Source: DASVFB01 sp036380275 (GTDB lineage: Bacteria > Actinomycetota > Thermoleophilia > Gaiellales > Gaiellaceae). Taken from it: 24,855 bases of DNA. The notes below the pieces were generated by a model. It was given only the letters and a program-made list of their open reading frames with translations, was not told the origin of the DNA and did no database searches. Each line of letters begins with the position of its first letter. Position 1 is the first letter of the stretch. The stretch covers positions 1 to 24,855 of the forward strand of contig DASVFB010000012.1 of NCBI GenBank assembly GCA_036380275.1. Reading direction: 5' to 3'. Shown piece after piece: positions 1-7,313 of the stretch. Both the position numbers and the translations under genes were made by a program.

Positions 1-1
1 T

Positions 2-2167
2 CAGCTGGCACCTACCGCGCCTGAGCCGCTGGTCGCGAAGGACGCAGCGGTGGCACCAGCGCCGCTCGCGGTCATCTCGGATCCGACGACGGGTCTCGAC
101 ACGGAGACGTTCAGCGTCAACCCGACGAACACGCCGCACACAATCGGCGCCGAGAAGTACTGGTCGGGCCCGGACGGCGTCCAGGTCACGCACTTCCGCC
201 CGATCCAGCCGAAGCAGCTCGTCCCGCTCACGGGCACATCGGCTCACGGCGGGTTGATCACCGAGCTGACGTCCAGCGACGTGAACTGCGTCGACCCGGT
301 CTATGCGAGGCCGATCGTCGACCTGACCGCGAACGAACGCGAGCTTTCATTCGGCGACGTCGCCTTCCCCTCGAAGGTGCAGACGGTGCGCACATTCGAA
401 ACACCCACCGGGCGCGTGCAGCAACTCGTGCTCGTGACGGGCCAATTCTTCACTCAGCCGTGTGCGACGAATCAAGACCCACAGGTCGGCGTGCAGCGGC
501 TGTTCAGCCACGTGGCTGGGCACGTGTTCCGATCGACGAGCGCGGACTACATCCCACCGGCGTTCCAGTCGATCAACGCCACGCGGGTAAGCGGTAACGC
601 AGCATTCGCAGTCGACGTGACCGACCAGACGCCGACCGGAGCCGGTCAGGTCAAGGAGGTCGTCGTCGGCGTGCGCAGCGGCTCGCAGTCGGCCTGGACA
701 TTCGCCGACCTCGTACAGTCGGCGGCGAACATCCAGCGCTGGACGGGCGCCGTCCCGATCGGCGACCCGGATTTCGAGTACTTCGTTCAGGCGGTCGATG
801 CCGCCGGAAACGTTGGAGTGAGCACGAACAAAGGCTTCTACTTCGCCGCGAGCACGGCCCCGCCGCCGGTCGGCAACGTCGACGTAGCGCCGACCACGAC
901 ACCACCCCCCTCGGGCTGGTTCGACGGCAGCGCTGACGTCCAGGTAACCGTCGGCGGCCATGCGCCGGAGCCCGGAACGACGACGGTGTCCGTGGACGGC
1001 GGGCCTGAACAGCCTTACATCCATCCCGTTCATGTGACCGGCGATGGTCTACACACGGTGCGGGCTCTGTCGACCGCTGGGTCGGATTCGACCTTGTTCC
1101 TGATTGACAGCGGTCCGCCGACGGTCACGATTGCGACGCCCGCGGCCGGTGCCGTCTTCACACAGAATCAGCCTGTGACGGCCTCGTTCGTCTGTGCCGA
1201 TGCGGGGATAGGCGTACAGTCGTGCACGGTCACCGGGCCGGCGTTCAGCACGTCGGTGCTAGGGACCCACCAATTCTCGGTCACGGGCACGGACAGGCTC
1301 GGCAAATCGCGCACGGTGACCGTGTCGTACGAGGTGAAGGCGAGCGTGACCGGCAAGATCGTGTTCTCCCGGTCCAACCGGATCTGGGTGATCAATCCCG
1401 ACGGAACAGGCCTCAGCCAGCTCACGGGGCTTGCCGGACGGGATCCAGGCACGAACTTCGACGACCAGCCCGCGAAGTCGCCCGACGGGCGAAAGGTTGT
1501 GTTCGCACGGCGTTCCACGGCGAGCGGTGCACGCCAGCTCTGGGTGATCGACGCGGACGGACGCAATCCAGTCGCGATCACGTCCGGACCAGGAGACAAC
1601 ACGGATCCCGCGTGGTCGCCCGACGGCTCCAAGATCGCATTCGGTTCAACCCGCCCGGGCTCGCAAGGGATTGACGTCTGGGTGGCCACTTGGAATCCGT
1701 CCACGCTTTCCGGCTATGTGAACCTGACGAATACGATCGGCGACGACGTCACTCCGTCCTGGTCGCCGACGAGCGCCGGAAAGATCGCCTTTGCGTCTAA
1801 CCGGAACAAGAGCCAGTTCGAGATCTTCACGATGACAACCGCGGGCGGCAGCGTGACGCGGTTGACGAACGACCCTCGCACCGATATCCAGCCGGGATGG
1901 TCGCCAGACGGGACGAAGATTGTCTTCTCGAGCGACCGAACATCCGGCAGCGGCGCGTTCGAGATTTTCGTAATGGGAACGCCGGACGGCAACACCCAGA
2001 CACGTCTGACGACGCTCACTGGTGACGATACGGCGCCCTATTGGCTGGACAGCAGCCGAATCGTCTTTGCGTCCGCGCAGCTAAGAGGGCTTGCGATCGT
2101 GGCCCCGACCGGCGGCGCCTCAGCGAAGATCTCCAACACCGCCGCCGGCGACGCGAACCCCGGCTAG
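2..2167 (+). CDS. Partial exported protein, Ig-like modules plus TolB-type beta-propeller (5' end outside window)
   Basis: The frame is open from the first bases of the window, so the gene begins upstream; the GTG at 50 is only the first internal start-like codon. The first ~1340 bases encode Thr/Pro/Gly-rich, beta-rich sequence with Ig-like/bacterial adhesion-type modules (e.g. 'AVDAAGNVG' and 'GTDRLGKSRTVTVSYEV'). From about 1350 to 2160 come PD40/TolB-like propeller blades, recognised by repeated 'SPDGxKIxF' and 'DIQPGWSPDG' motifs, each followed by a strand ending in W/F-V and a DG turn. TolB-like propellers bind proteins or ligands and are common in surface or periplasmic proteins. No enzymatic motif is visible. 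It converges with the MFS gene, with only 24 nt between the stops. The family-level call is firm for the propeller; the biological role is unknown. Confidence 0.8.
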   Translation, partial: QLAPTAPEPLVAKDAAVAPAPLAVISDPTTGLDTETFSVNPTNTPHTIGAEKYWSGPDGVQVTHFRPIQPKQLVPLTGTSAHGGLITELTSSDVNCVDPVYARPIVDLTANERELSFGDVAFPSKVQTVRTFETPTGRVQQLVLVTGQFFTQPCATNQDPQVGVQRLFSHVAGHVFRSTSADYIPPAFQSINATRVSGNAAFAVDVTDQTPTGAGQVKEVVVGVRSGSQSAWTFADLVQSAANIQRWTGAVPIGDPDFEYFVQAVDAAGNVGVSTNKGFYFAASTAPPPVGNVDVAPTTTPPPSGWFDGSADVQVTVGGHAPEPGTTTVSVDGGPEQPYIHPVHVTGDGLHTVRALSTAGSDSTLFLIDSGPPTVTIATPAAGAVFTQNQPVTASFVCADAGIGVQSCTVTGPAFSTSVLGTHQFSVTGTDRLGKSRTVTVSYEVKASVTGKIVFSRSNRIWVINPDGTGLSQLTGLAGRDPGTNFDDQPAKSPDGRKVVFARRSTASGARQLWVIDADGRNPVAITSGPGDNTDPAWSPDGSKIAFGSTRPGSQGIDVWVATWNPSTLSGYVNLTNTIGDDVTPSWSPTSAGKIAFASNRNKSQFEIFTMTTAGGSVTRLTNDPRTDIQPGWSPDGTKIVFSSDRTSGSGAFEIFVMGTPDGNTQTRLTTLTGDDTAPYWLDSSRIVFASAQLRGLAIVAPTGGASAKISNTAAGDANPG

Positions 2168-2191
2168 CACGTTCGCTACAGCAGTCGTTGG

Positions 2192-3835
2192 TCAGCGTGA
2201 CTGGGAGGCAACACTGCCTGCGAGCCGTGCGTCGACGACGGCCTCGCCCGCCGCATGCGCGGCCGAATGGCCTGTCACCGCCGCGAGAAAGTCGTCGCGG
2301 TCGAGCGCGTACAGGAGCGAATCGACTGACGCCGTGACGGTTGCCGTCCGCGGCACGTCACGGAGCAGCGCGATCTCGCCGAAGTAGTCGGCGCGGCCTG
2401 CGGTCGAGTGGCGCCCGTCGACGTCGATGTCGAGCTCGCCGTCCGCGACGATGTAGAAGCGATCGCCGAGGTCGCCTGCGCGGATCACGAGCTCGCCCGC
2501 CTGCACAGGCACGCGAACGAGATGCGTCGACACGCGTTCCTTCGCGGCGAGCGACATAGGGGCAAACATCGGAACGCTCTCGATGAGCTCGAGCTCGGCC
2601 GCCGGGGCGACGACGCTGTCGAGCTCGACGAGCCGGCGGTACGTGATCAACGTCAGCAGCGGCAGGATCGAGCCGACGACGGCGAACGCAGCTCGCGGCC
2701 CGACCAGGTTCACAACAACCGGCGCCGCGATCGAGCCGAGCGCAACTCCACCCATCGCTAGGCCCCAGACGAGACCGAGCACACGCGTCAGCGTCTCGTC
2801 CGGGACGATCCGCTGCAGCAGCGTGAACACTGCGACGTCCTCGAGGCTGTTCGCGGCCCCGACGACTGCAAGCAGGAAAATCGTCGCGCCCAGGTACGGC
2901 CTCGGCGCGATCAGGATGAGCGGAATGCCCCATGCGACGAGCGCGATCCCGAACACGGTTGCCAGGTGGCGCCCTTTCAGCGTCATCGCGCCGAGCGCTC
3001 CGATCAGCCCGCCCACTCCAATCGCCGCCGTCAGGTAACCGACCTGCCCTGCGCTGCCGTGGAACACCTGGAACACGGCCACGACGATCAAGACGTTGAC
3101 GCAACCTCGAACGAAGGTCTGCGCGACGATGAGTCCGACCACCATCGACGCTCCCTTCGTCTTGAGCACGACTCTGACGCCGCCGCTGAGCAGCCGGCGG
3201 ACGCTTGCGTCGTCGCTGTCGGCCGTGAGGTCGATGCGTCCTTCGACCCTGACGAGTGCGAGCATCGCGGAACCCGCAAACAGAACTCCGGCGGCGACGG
3301 CGAACACGACGCCGGCATCGGCGGCGGCGACGAGAACGCCTGCGAGGATCGGCCCGACCAGGGTCCCGAGCCCCTCGATAGTTGACGTCGCGCCGTTCGA
3401 CGCGATCAGTTCCTCCGGCGTGTGCGCGAGCGACGGCAGCAGCGCTTGCAGCGCGGGCCTGAAGAGCGTGGCGACGAGCCCGACCACGGCGGCGAGCGCA
3501 AACACGACAACCCGCTGCCCCGCGAATGCGGCCACGGCCGAGCCGGCCAGCGCAGTCGCGCCGAGAAGGGTCAGCGCGAGCAGGAAGCGCTCCCGCCTGA
3601 AGCGGTCGCCGAGCGACGCAGCGAACGGCGCGATGATCGCCGCGGGCAGCAGCCGAACGAGCCCGGCCACGCCGACGGCGGAGGTGCCGCCCTCCTCGTA
3701 CGCGAAGACGCCTAGCGCGACGAAGTGCATCCACTCGGACGCGATCGCCGCGCCCCAGGCGAGCTGGACCCGCCGAACGTCTCGGTTACGCGCCGCAGTG
3801 CCGAGCGCCGAGACGACCTGCCTCGGGCTGATCAT
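2192..3835 (-). CDS. MFS transporter with C-terminal cyclic-nucleotide-binding domain
   Basis: 547 aa from the ATG at 3835. Residues about 1-405 form a 12-helix-type major facilitator with the loop-2/3 signature 'SLGDRFRRERFLL' and many hydrophobic Gly/Ala-rich helices. Residues about 420-540 are a cyclic-nucleotide-binding domain: 'GDRFYIVADGELDIDV' and the phosphate-binding cassette 'FGEIALLRDVPRTATV', with the Glu and Arg expected to contact a cyclic nucleotide. The substrate is unknown; the architecture suggests efflux gated by cAMP/cGMP or by a degenerate ligand site. The frame can be extended to 4042, but that would translate the palindromic element and terminator, so the internal ATG is preferred; no clear Shine-Dalgarno supports it. 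It lies downstream of the F420-reductase-like gene but is separated by a terminator, so it is probably transcribed on its own. Confidence 0.85.
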   Translation of the reverse strand: MISPRQVVSALGTAARNRDVRRVQLAWGAAIASEWMHFVALGVFAYEEGGTSAVGVAGLVRLLPAAIIAPFAASLGDRFRRERFLLALTLLGATALAGSAVAAFAGQRVVVFALAAVVGLVATLFRPALQALLPSLAHTPEELIASNGATSTIEGLGTLVGPILAGVLVAAADAGVVFAVAAGVLFAGSAMLALVRVEGRIDLTADSDDASVRRLLSGGVRVVLKTKGASMVVGLIVAQTFVRGCVNVLIVVAVFQVFHGSAGQVGYLTAAIGVGGLIGALGAMTLKGRHLATVFGIALVAWGIPLILIAPRPYLGATIFLLAVVGAANSLEDVAVFTLLQRIVPDETLTRVLGLVWGLAMGGVALGSIAAPVVVNLVGPRAAFAVVGSILPLLTLITYRRLVELDSVVAPAAELELIESVPMFAPMSLAAKERVSTHLVRVPVQAGELVIRAGDLGDRFYIVADGELDIDVDGRHSTAGRADYFGEIALLRDVPRTATVTASVDSLLYALDRDDFLAAVTGHSAAHAAGEAVVDARLAGSVASQSR

Positions 3836-3937
3836 CCGCAGATTCAACCGCTTGATCGCTGCCGTTACAAGAGGTCGTCCCAGATGCGCGGCAGGACGTC
3901 GTCGAGAGACGTGCCCGTGCGTTCCTGGTTGGGCGGC

Positions 3938-3964
3938 AAAAACCAAGCCTGCGAAGGACGCAGG
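3938..3964 (-). terminator. Intrinsic terminator after the F420-reductase-like gene
   Basis: Read on the minus strand: CCTGCG-TCCTT-CGCAGG (3964-3948), then CTTGG and a run of five T (3942-3938). It lies about 100 nt past the stop at 4064 and before the MFS start. The CGCAGG arm at 3953-3948 can pair either with the near CCTGCG (3964-3959) or with the far arm at 4013-4007, so the local terminator hairpin and the long palindrome compete. Confidence 0.6.
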
Positions 3965-4013
3965 GAGCCCCGATAGCAGACCGCTATCGGGGCGACTGAG
4001 GACGCCCGCAGGC
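3947..4013. repeat. 67-bp interrupted palindrome (REP/MITE-like)
   Basis: Outer arms GCCTGCG (3947-3953) and CGCAGGC (4007-4013) and inner arms GCCCCGATAGC (3967-3977) and GCTATCGGGGC (3983-3993) are perfect complements. Two unpaired stretches of exactly 13 nt separate outer from inner arms, and the apex loop is AGACC. The symmetry suggests a folded unit rather than chance. It fills the gap between two minus-strand genes and overlaps a terminator. No second copy is in this window, so its repeat nature is inferred. Confidence 0.6.
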
Positions 4014-4063
4014 GCAGCGTTTGCAGCCGGCCAGGCAGACAACTGTGCTTGCGGTCGTGCCCA

Positions 4064-4606
4064 CTAGAGCTGTCCGGGCAGCGCGAAGCGGTAGAAGGTT
4101 CGGCCGAGCTCGATCTTCCCGAGCACGCCGGGGACGAAGTCCTCGAGCGCTCGGGCGTTCTCGATGCCGCCGAGCGACACCGGCTCGTAACCCGCATCGC
4201 GGATCAACTGCTCGGTCACCTCGCGCGCGCCGTCTTCTGCTGCATAAAGGCAGCTCGGAGGGGTCGACTGGTTCGGGATCTCGTCGTAGAGCGCCGCGAA
4301 GTTCGCGTTGAACGCCTTTGCGACCGGACCGTTCGTGTGCGCCTTCACCTCGTGCGCGAACGATTCGTACTGATCGTCGCGGGCGGCAAACGAATTCTCC
4401 GCGTCGATCGCGATCTTCCCCTCGAGGCCGCTGACCTTGCTCAGCGCCTCCGACGCAGCGCCGCCCGGAACGGCGACGAGAACGACGTCGGCGTCCGATG
4501 CGTCACCGCCCTCGCGGCCGAGCGTCGTGACGTTGTGGCCCGCCTTCTCCCAGAGCCTGCCGAGCCCGCCGCCGATATTGCCTTTACCGATCGTTGTGAT
4601 GTTCAT
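4064..4606 (-). CDS. F420-dependent NADP reductase-like Rossmann protein
   Basis: 180 aa from the ATG at 4606. The N-terminus 'MNITTIGKGNIGGGLGRLW' is a dinucleotide-binding Rossmann loop of the NADP_F420_oxidoreductase (PF03807-type) family, followed by the 'DADVVLVAVPGGA' strand-turn. The family moves hydride between NADP(H) and deazaflavin F420, but many small homologues have undefined substrates, and this one is shorter than archaeal Fno (about 210-220 aa). Longer in-frame starts up to 4738 would run into the divergent CBS coding region, so 4606 is chosen. The 39-nt divergent spacer to the cystathionine beta-synthase start must hold both promoters. It is followed by a terminator at 3964-3938. 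Confidence 0.8.
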   Translation of the reverse strand: MNITTIGKGNIGGGLGRLWEKAGHNVTTLGREGGDASDADVVLVAVPGGAASEALSKVSGLEGKIAIDAENSFAARDDQYESFAHEVKAHTNGPVAKAFNANFAALYDEIPNQSTPPSCLYAAEDGAREVTEQLIRDAGYEPVSLGGIENARALEDFVPGVLGKIELGRTFYRFALPGQL

Positions 4607-4632
4607 GGATTCCGGAACGCGCGGCAGCCCCG

Positions 4633-4638
4633 TACGAT
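4633..4638 (+). promoter_or_regulatory. -10 box TACGAT, apparently leaderless start for CBS
   Basis: TACGAT ends 7 nt before the ATG at 4646, which would place transcription initiation at or next to the start codon. No Shine-Dalgarno lies between them. The same arrangement recurs at 6728, 7298, 17193 and 23150 (minus strand). Confidence 0.5.
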
Positions 4639-4645
4639 TCCCCAG

Positions 4646-6040
4646 ATGGCCCGCGACTACCCGACCGCACTCGAGCTCGTCGGCCACACTCCGATCGTCC
4701 GCTTCCAAAAGCTGGGCAACGAGACCGGGAGCACGCACCTCGCCAAGCTCGAGTACCTCAACCCCGGCGGATCGGTCAAGGACCGCATCGGCCTCGCGAT
4801 GCTCGAGGCGGCCGAGCGGGACGGCAAGCTCAAGCCGGGCGGGACGATCGTGGAGCCGACGTCCGGAAACACCGGCGTCGGGCTCGCGATCGCGGCGGCC
4901 GCCAAGGGCTATCGCTGCATCTTCGTGATGCCGGACAAGATGAGCCAGGAGAAGATCTCGATGCTGCGTGCTTACGGCGCGGAGGTCGTGATCACGCCGA
5001 CGGCGGTCGATCCCGACTCACCCGAGTCGTACTACTCGGTGTCGTCGCGGCTGGCCGAGGAGATCCCCGGCGGCTTCAAGCCCGATCAGTACTCGAACAT
5101 GGCCAACCCGCAGGCGCATTACGAGGTCACGGGGCCTGAGATCTTCGATCAGACCGGCGGCGAGCTCGACGCGATCATCATCTCGGTCGGGACGGGCGGA
5201 ACGATCTCCGGCGTCGGCCGCTACTTCAAGGAGCACGCGCCGAACGTCTTGATCGTCGGCGCGGATCCCGAAGGCTCCGTCTACACCGCGCAACGCGACA
5301 CCGACGTCCATCCGTACTTCGTCGAGGGGATCGGCAAGGACACCTGGCCCGAGACCATGGATCCCGAGATCGTCGACGAGTGGATCCGCGTCTCCGACCG
5401 CGACTCGTTCCAGGTCGCGCGCCGGCTTGCGCGCGAGGAGGGGCTGCTCGTCGGCGGCTCCGGCGGCACGACGGTCTGGGCGGCGCTCGAGCTCGCGAGG
5501 AAGCTCGGCCCCGGCAAGACGATCCTCTCGATGCTTCCCGACAGTGGGCGCTCCTACCTCTCGAAGTTCTACGACGACAACTGGATGCTCGAGCACGGCT
5601 TCGTCGAACGGCGCACGGCCCTGCCCACGGTGGAGCAGCTCCTGGCGGCGAAGCATGCCGAGGAGCACGAGGTTCCCGATCTCATCACGATCTCGTCGCA
5701 CCAGAAGGTGGGCGAGGCAATCAACGTCATGCAGCGTTACTCGATCTCGCAGTTGCCGGTCGTGCGCGACGGCCACAACGAGTCGCTCGCGGATTTCATC
5801 GGCTCGCTGCAGGACCGCGATCTGCTCGACCGCGTGTTCAAGAACCCGGACGCGCTGCACGAGGACGTTGCCTCGGCAATGCAGCCGCCCCTGGCAGCAG
5901 TCGAGATAACGCAGACGCTCGACGAGGTCTTCTCGACGTTAACGGGGCGGACGAACGCCGTCGTTGTCGCCCGTGACGGCAAGCCCGTCGGCGTCCTCAC
6001 ACGCTCCGACCTCCTCGAGTATCTGGCTCACAGCAGGTGA
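4646..6040 (+). CDS. cbs: Cystathionine beta-synthase with tandem CBS domains
   Basis: 464 aa. A fold-type II PLP enzyme condensing serine (or an activated serine) with homocysteine to cystathionine in the cytoplasm. Visible: PLP lysine in 'NPGGSVKDR' (K45), phosphate-binding loop SGNTG at 73-77, a second Gly loop GTGGT at 182-186, and 'LPDSGRSYLSKFY' at about 297-309, typical of CBS rather than plain cysteine synthase. Two CBS domains follow at about 345-398 and 408-460, which in relatives bind adenosyl ligands and regulate activity; there is no N-terminal heme domain. The start at 4646 is chosen because the upstream frame overlaps the divergent gene and because TACGAT sits 7 nt before this ATG. 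Its TGA overlaps the GTG of the BolA-like gene. With the gamma-enzyme at 7314 it would form reverse transsulfuration. Confidence 0.93.
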   Translation: MARDYPTALELVGHTPIVRFQKLGNETGSTHLAKLEYLNPGGSVKDRIGLAMLEAAERDGKLKPGGTIVEPTSGNTGVGLAIAAAAKGYRCIFVMPDKMSQEKISMLRAYGAEVVITPTAVDPDSPESYYSVSSRLAEEIPGGFKPDQYSNMANPQAHYEVTGPEIFDQTGGELDAIIISVGTGGTISGVGRYFKEHAPNVLIVGADPEGSVYTAQRDTDVHPYFVEGIGKDTWPETMDPEIVDEWIRVSDRDSFQVARRLAREEGLLVGGSGGTTVWAALELARKLGPGKTILSMLPDSGRSYLSKFYDDNWMLEHGFVERRTALPTVEQLLAAKHAEEHEVPDLITISSHQKVGEAINVMQRYSISQLPVVRDGHNESLADFIGSLQDRDLLDRVFKNPDALHEDVASAMQPPLAAVEITQTLDEVFSTLTGRTNAVVVARDGKPVGVLTRSDLLEYLAHSR

Positions 6041-6267
6041 CGGCCGACCTCGAGAGCGTCCTCCGGGCGGCATTCCCCGAGGCGACGGAGGTGCGCGTCA
6101 CCGACCGAACCGGCGGCGGCGATCACTTCCTCGTCGAGGTGACGAGCCCACGTTTCGACGGGCTGCCCCTGCTCGAGCAGCACCGCCTCGTCAACGAGGC
6201 GCTCGCAGCCCCGTTCGCGTCAGGCAGGATTCACGAGATGAGGATCAAGACGAAAGGGACCGGATGA
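6037..6267 (+). CDS. BolA/IbaG-like protein
   Basis: 76 aa. It starts with GTG at 6037 in a GTGA overlap with the CBS stop and ends in an ATGA overlap with the glutaredoxin gene, so all three are translationally coupled. The sequence follows the BolA fold: 'VRVTDRTGGGDHFLVEV', then 'FDGLPLLEQHRLVNEAL' with the conserved His-Arg (H49-R50), and 'IHEMRIKT' at the end. H30 in the 'GGDH' loop and the later His are the usual ligands when BolA proteins share a [2Fe-2S] cluster with a monothiol glutaredoxin. Adjacency to such a glutaredoxin supports a complex that stores, delivers or senses Fe-S clusters. Confidence 0.88.
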   Translation: MTADLESVLRAAFPEATEVRVTDRTGGGDHFLVEVTSPRFDGLPLLEQHRLVNEALAAPFASGRIHEMRIKTKGTG

Positions 6268-6638
6268 ACATCGAGCTCCGCGAACGCATCAAGAACGTGA
6301 TCGAGACCGAGCCTGTCACGCTTTTCATGAAAGGCTCTCCACAGTTCGTCATGTGCGGCAACTCGGAGCGGGCGCTGCAGGCGCTGCGCGGTTCCGGAGC
6401 GCCGGTCACGGCGGTGGACGTGCTGCCCGACCCGGAGATCCGGCGGGAGCTGTCGGCGCTTTCGGGCTGGCCGACGATCCCGCAGGTCTTCATCGGCGGC
6501 GAACTCGTCGGCGGCGCCGACATCGTGGAGGAACTGGCCGCGAGCGGGGAGCTCGAACAGAAGCTCAGCGAATCGCTGGGCAACGGTTACCGGGACGAGG
6601 CCGCGCAGCGCGTCGTTTCGGTGCTCGTACCTGCGTAA
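6264..6638 (+). CDS. grxD: Monothiol glutaredoxin (Grx4/GrxD type) with CGNS active site
   Basis: 124 aa. Thioredoxin fold with 'VTLFMKGSPQFVMCGNS' at 18-34, cis-Pro motif 'WPTIPQVFIGGELVGG' at 69-84 and 'GGADIVEEL' after it, as in the CGFS monothiol family (GrxD; the usual role is carrying a [2Fe-2S] cluster with glutathione or another thiol and handing it to apoproteins or BolA). Cys31 is present, but the motif reads CGNS instead of CGFS, and the preceding residues are V-M rather than P-x. The C-terminus extends about 15 residues past the usual end. The ATG at 6264 overlaps the BolA stop. It is the last gene of the CBS-BolA-Grx unit; 101 nt follow before the next start. Confidence 0.92.
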   Translation: MNIELRERIKNVIETEPVTLFMKGSPQFVMCGNSERALQALRGSGAPVTAVDVLPDPEIRRELSALSGWPTIPQVFIGGELVGGADIVEELAASGELEQKLSESLGNGYRDEAAQRVVSVLVPA

Positions 6639-6689
6639 ACCGGCGGGTCGCTCAACGCCGCGCCTGGGACACAGCGCAAACGGCCACGC

Positions 6690-6710
6690 CCCAGGGACAG
6701 TCCCTCGGAC
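6690..6710. repeat. GGGAC/GTCCC palindromic repeat, copy 1
   Basis: 21-bp element with core GGGAC-A-GTCCC and tail TCGGAC, in the gap between the glutaredoxin and VOC genes. Copy 2 at 11297-11317 differs only at the central base, and the five bases before it match except for two C/T changes. Confidence 0.65.
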
Positions 6711-6727
6711 ATGAGCAATACGGCCGT

Positions 6728-6733
6728 TAGCAT
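6728..6733 (+). promoter_or_regulatory. -10 box TAGCAT, apparently leaderless start
   Basis: TAGCAT ends 6 nt before the GTG at 6740. The bases between (CGATCG) contain no Shine-Dalgarno. This follows the TANNNT-plus-6 pattern of other genes in the window and supports the GTG as true start. Confidence 0.45.
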
Positions 6734-6739
6734 CGATCG

Positions 6740-7291
6740 GTGCGCATCGTCAATGCTCGCTTGCCCGCATCCGATCCCGACGCGCTCGTCGCTTGGTACG
6801 CCGGGTACGTCGACACGGCGCCGACCTTCGTCGCCGGCGAGACGAGTCCGCACCACTTCGCGTTCCACGTCGCCGACCTCGAGCCGTGGAAGCAACGACT
6901 CGACGTGAGCGAGGAGCACGACTTCGCGAGCTGGGCCGGCGCTCGGGCCGTGTACCTCCGCGATCCCGAGGAGAACGTCGTCGAGTTGATCGCACGGCCG
7001 CAAGCGCGGCCCGAACTCACCCTCGCCGAGGTCGGTTTACCGGTAGAGGACGTGACCGCGGCCGTCGCCGTCCTCGAGCACGAGCTCGGATTGCATCCGT
7101 ACGACGAGTGGGACGACAGCTTTGCGCCGCTCGGCGACGACGACGGCCTGCTGATCGTCGTTCGCGTCGGGCGCGGCTGGTTCCCCGTCGGCGTGCCCGC
7201 GGGCTCGTCTCCGGTCGAGGTGACGATCGCAGGGGCATGTACCGGAAGCGTCGAGTTGCCCGGCAGTCGCCACCACGTCATCGGAACCTGA
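6740..7291 (+). CDS. VOC/glyoxalase-fold protein
   Basis: 183 aa from the GTG at 6740. Features of the vicinal oxygen chelate fold: 'HHFAFHVADLEPWKQRL' early, 'AVYLRDPEENVVELIA' (the typical 'DPxGNxxEL' strand with a metal-ligand Glu) at about 70-86, and a second half-module from about 95 with 'EVGLPVEDVTAAVAVLEHELGL'. Members bind a divalent metal and act on glyoxal adducts, antibiotics or aromatic substrates; the exact reaction cannot be read from sequence. It ends 10 bp before the ATG at 7302 (22 bp before 7314), so it may be read with the cystathionine gamma-enzyme, although that gene has its own -10 box. Confidence 0.82.
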   Translation: MRIVNARLPASDPDALVAWYAGYVDTAPTFVAGETSPHHFAFHVADLEPWKQRLDVSEEHDFASWAGARAVYLRDPEENVVELIARPQARPELTLAEVGLPVEDVTAAVAVLEHELGLHPYDEWDDSFAPLGDDDGLLIVVRVGRGWFPVGVPAGSSPVEVTIAGACTGSVELPGSRHHVIGT

Positions 7292-7297
7292 CGCCGA

Positions 7298-7303
7298 TAC
7301 GAT
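7298..7303 (+). promoter_or_regulatory. -10 box TACGAT upstream of the cystathionine gamma-enzyme
   Basis: TACGAT overlaps the possible ATG at 7302 and ends 10 nt before the ATG at 7314. If it is used, initiation falls downstream of 7302, leaving 7314 as the translated start. This helps decide between the two. Confidence 0.4.
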
Positions 7304-7313
7304 GAGTCGCCAG

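Noticed and set aside
36..48. 13-mer GCGAAGGACGCAG shared with 3951-3963
   Set aside because: A few 13-mer matches are expected by chance in 25 kb of GC-rich DNA.
3865..4197. Minus-strand open frame ending 'TSLDDVLPRIWDDLL'
   Set aside because: The tail looks protein-like, but the frame crosses the palindrome and terminator and has no start close to that tail.
4049..4645. 199-residue upstream extension of the CBS frame
   Set aside because: It overlaps the divergent F420-reductase-like gene in antisense and has no CBS homology; the ATG at 4646 gives the family N-terminus.
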